NCBI GenBank assembly: GCA_036389485.1
Contig: DASVPR010000040.1
Span: 184,315 to 248,314, forward strand
Length of the DNA: 64,000 nucleotides
DNA from: CADCVT01 sp036389485
Lineage (GTDB): Bacteria > Actinomycetota > Thermoleophilia > Solirubrobacterales > Solirubrobacteraceae
Direction: 5' to 3'
The translations under genes were made by a program, and so were the position numbers. This document shows positions 63,209 through 64,000 of the stretch, one piece after another (the stretch's first letter is position 1; each line of letters opens with the position of its first letter). The notes beneath the pieces are model-generated. The model saw only the letters and a list, made by a program, of their open reading frames with translations, was not told the origin of the DNA and made no database searches.

Positions 63209-64000
63209 CAGCGGACGCGGCGGAGCCCGAGGATGCTCAGGAGGAACGACGAGAAGAAGACCTGGACGCCGACGATGATCAGCGTCGCGGCGCCGACCAT
63301 CAGGCGCTCCTCCGACAGCTCGCCGAAGCCGCGGTCGATCCACTCGATCACGATCACCGCGGCGATCACGAAGCCGACGAACCCGATCGCGCCGCCGAGC
63401 ATCAGCCCGTGCTCGAGGCGGAAGCGGGCGCGCATGCGGTCGAACCACGGGTCCTTCTCGCCGAGGAAGTACGTCCCGTAGGCGTGCGCGCACAGCCCGA
63501 GCGCGAGCACCTGCGTCCCGACGATCATCGCCAGCGCGGCGGCGACCATCGCGTGCAGCTGCCACTCGCGGCCGAAGACCTCGATGCCGGTGAGCGAGAT
63601 CACCCCGGCGACGAGGCCGAGCACGAACAGCGCGGCGCCCGGCACGACGAAGAGGTGGGTCGGCGAGTGGACGAGCAGGAAGCGCAGGTGGCGCCAGCCG
63701 TCGCGGAAGCTCGAGAGCTTCGACTCGCCCCCCCGCGGGTGGTACTCGATCGGGAACTCGCGGATGTCGAGCTTCTCCTTCGCGGCCCGGATGACCATCT
63801 CGGAGGCGAACTCCATGCCGGTCGTGCGCAGGTCGAGCCGGGGGAGGACGTCGCGCCGCACGGCGCGCATGCCGCAGTGGGCGTCGCGCACGCCCGTGCG
63901 AAAGAAGAGGTTGAGCGTGCCGGAGAGCACCGGGTTGCCGATGTAGCGGTGCAGCCACGGCATGGCGCCGGGCTGGATGCCGTCCATGCGGTCGCCCATA
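63208..64000 (-). CDS. DPM1-like family 2 glycosyltransferase with C-terminal helices, partial
   Basis: The gene enters from the right edge; about 264 residues are inside and the catalytic N-terminal half is outside. GAMPWLHRYIGNPVLSGTLN, GVRDAHCGMRAVRRDVLPRL, GMEFASEMVIRAAKEKLDI and IEYHPRGGESKLSSFRDGWR are the classic distal part of DPM1/GtrB-type GT2 enzymes. Four membrane helices follow (about 110-264), as in GtrB-like proteins with an anchoring domain. The ATG-like codon at 63999 is internal, not the start. It is upstream of, and coupled to, the membrane transferase. Confidence 0.85.
   Translation of the reverse strand, partial: MGDRMDGIQPGAMPWLHRYIGNPVLSGTLNLFFRTGVRDAHCGMRAVRRDVLPRLDLRTTGMEFASEMVIRAAKEKLDIREFPIEYHPRGGESKLSSFRDGWRHLRFLLVHSPTHLFVVPGAALFVLGLVAGVISLTGIEVFGREWQLHAMVAAALAMIVGTQVLALGLCAHAYGTYFLGEKDPWFDRMRARFRLEHGLMLGGAIGFVGFVIAAVIVIEWIDRGFGELSEERLMVGAATLIIVGVQVFFSSFLLSILGLRRVR

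Noticed and set aside
63997..63999. ATG at the right edge as start of the last GT2 gene.
   Set aside because: The protein there begins in the middle of the family alignment, so the true start is outside the window.

Overview
The window is very GC-rich, uses GTG and TTG starts often, has almost no intergenic space, and carries 51 protein genes (two cut by the window edges). I see no tRNA, rRNA, CRISPR array or complete insertion sequence. Gene content (heme A synthase, Lon, ECF41 sigma factor, PucR regulator, TagG/TagH-type exporter, many secreted proteins with basic C-terminal tail domains) points to a high-GC actinobacterium. The tail domains and gene style suggest Thermoleophilia/Solirubrobacterales, which is an inference from remembered relatives and not a search result.

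Layout. 0-11 kb is housekeeping: a DUF1801-like fragment, a MarR regulator, an amidase, Lon protease, a degenerate lysyl-oxidase-like secreted protein, a CPA1 Na+/H+ antiporter translationally coupled to a DsbA-like protein, a GGDEF-EAL enzyme and CtaA. 10.8-20 kb is a first surface-glycan block: a GT2, an ABC polysaccharide exporter (ATPase and permease split by a membrane glycosyltransferase), three soluble glycosyltransferases, an SDR epimerase and RmlD. 20-22 kb holds a small hydrolase, an S4 RNA-binding protein, a small helical protein and a hexapeptide acyltransferase. 22-35 kb is an exoprotein block: two S15/CocE hydrolases, a BNR propeller, a D-amino-acid dehydrogenase, an LVIVD-repeat protein, a PucR regulator and an M14 metallopeptidase. 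35-37 kb is an ECF41 sigma factor divergent from an epimerase that carries an exact ECF41-type promoter. 37-64 kb is a second, large surface-glycan block: a PQQ-type glucose/sorbosone dehydrogenase, RmlC, about eleven soluble glycosyltransferases, a methyltransferase, an NAD epimerase, a MurJ/Wzx-type flippase, DUF2304, DUF2142 and three large GT39-like membrane glycosyltransferases.

How it works together (inference). RmlC and RmlD give the last two steps of dTDP-L-rhamnose synthesis; RmlA and RmlB are not here. The soluble GTs would build rhamnose-containing glycans, exported by the ABC transporter and/or the flippase. The DPM1-like GT2 enzymes would load polyprenyl phosphate for the GT39-like enzymes that act outside the membrane.

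Most notable signals: (1) two short-palindrome repeats, GTGCCTGGCAC x4 and GGGGACTGTCCCC x3, both with exactly 23-bp spacing and both read into the 3' end of a gene, plus a lone copy of the second inside a glycosyltransferase; (2) one Cys-bounded basic C-terminal domain on three unrelated secreted proteins; (3) an exact TGTCACA-N16-CGTC promoter beside its own ECF41 factor; (4) about 18 TANNNT hexamers 6-11 nt before start codons, in back-to-back pairs, implying leaderless divergent transcription; (5) matching 17-bp candidate operators on both sides of pucR; (6) repeated 3' overlaps of convergent genes.
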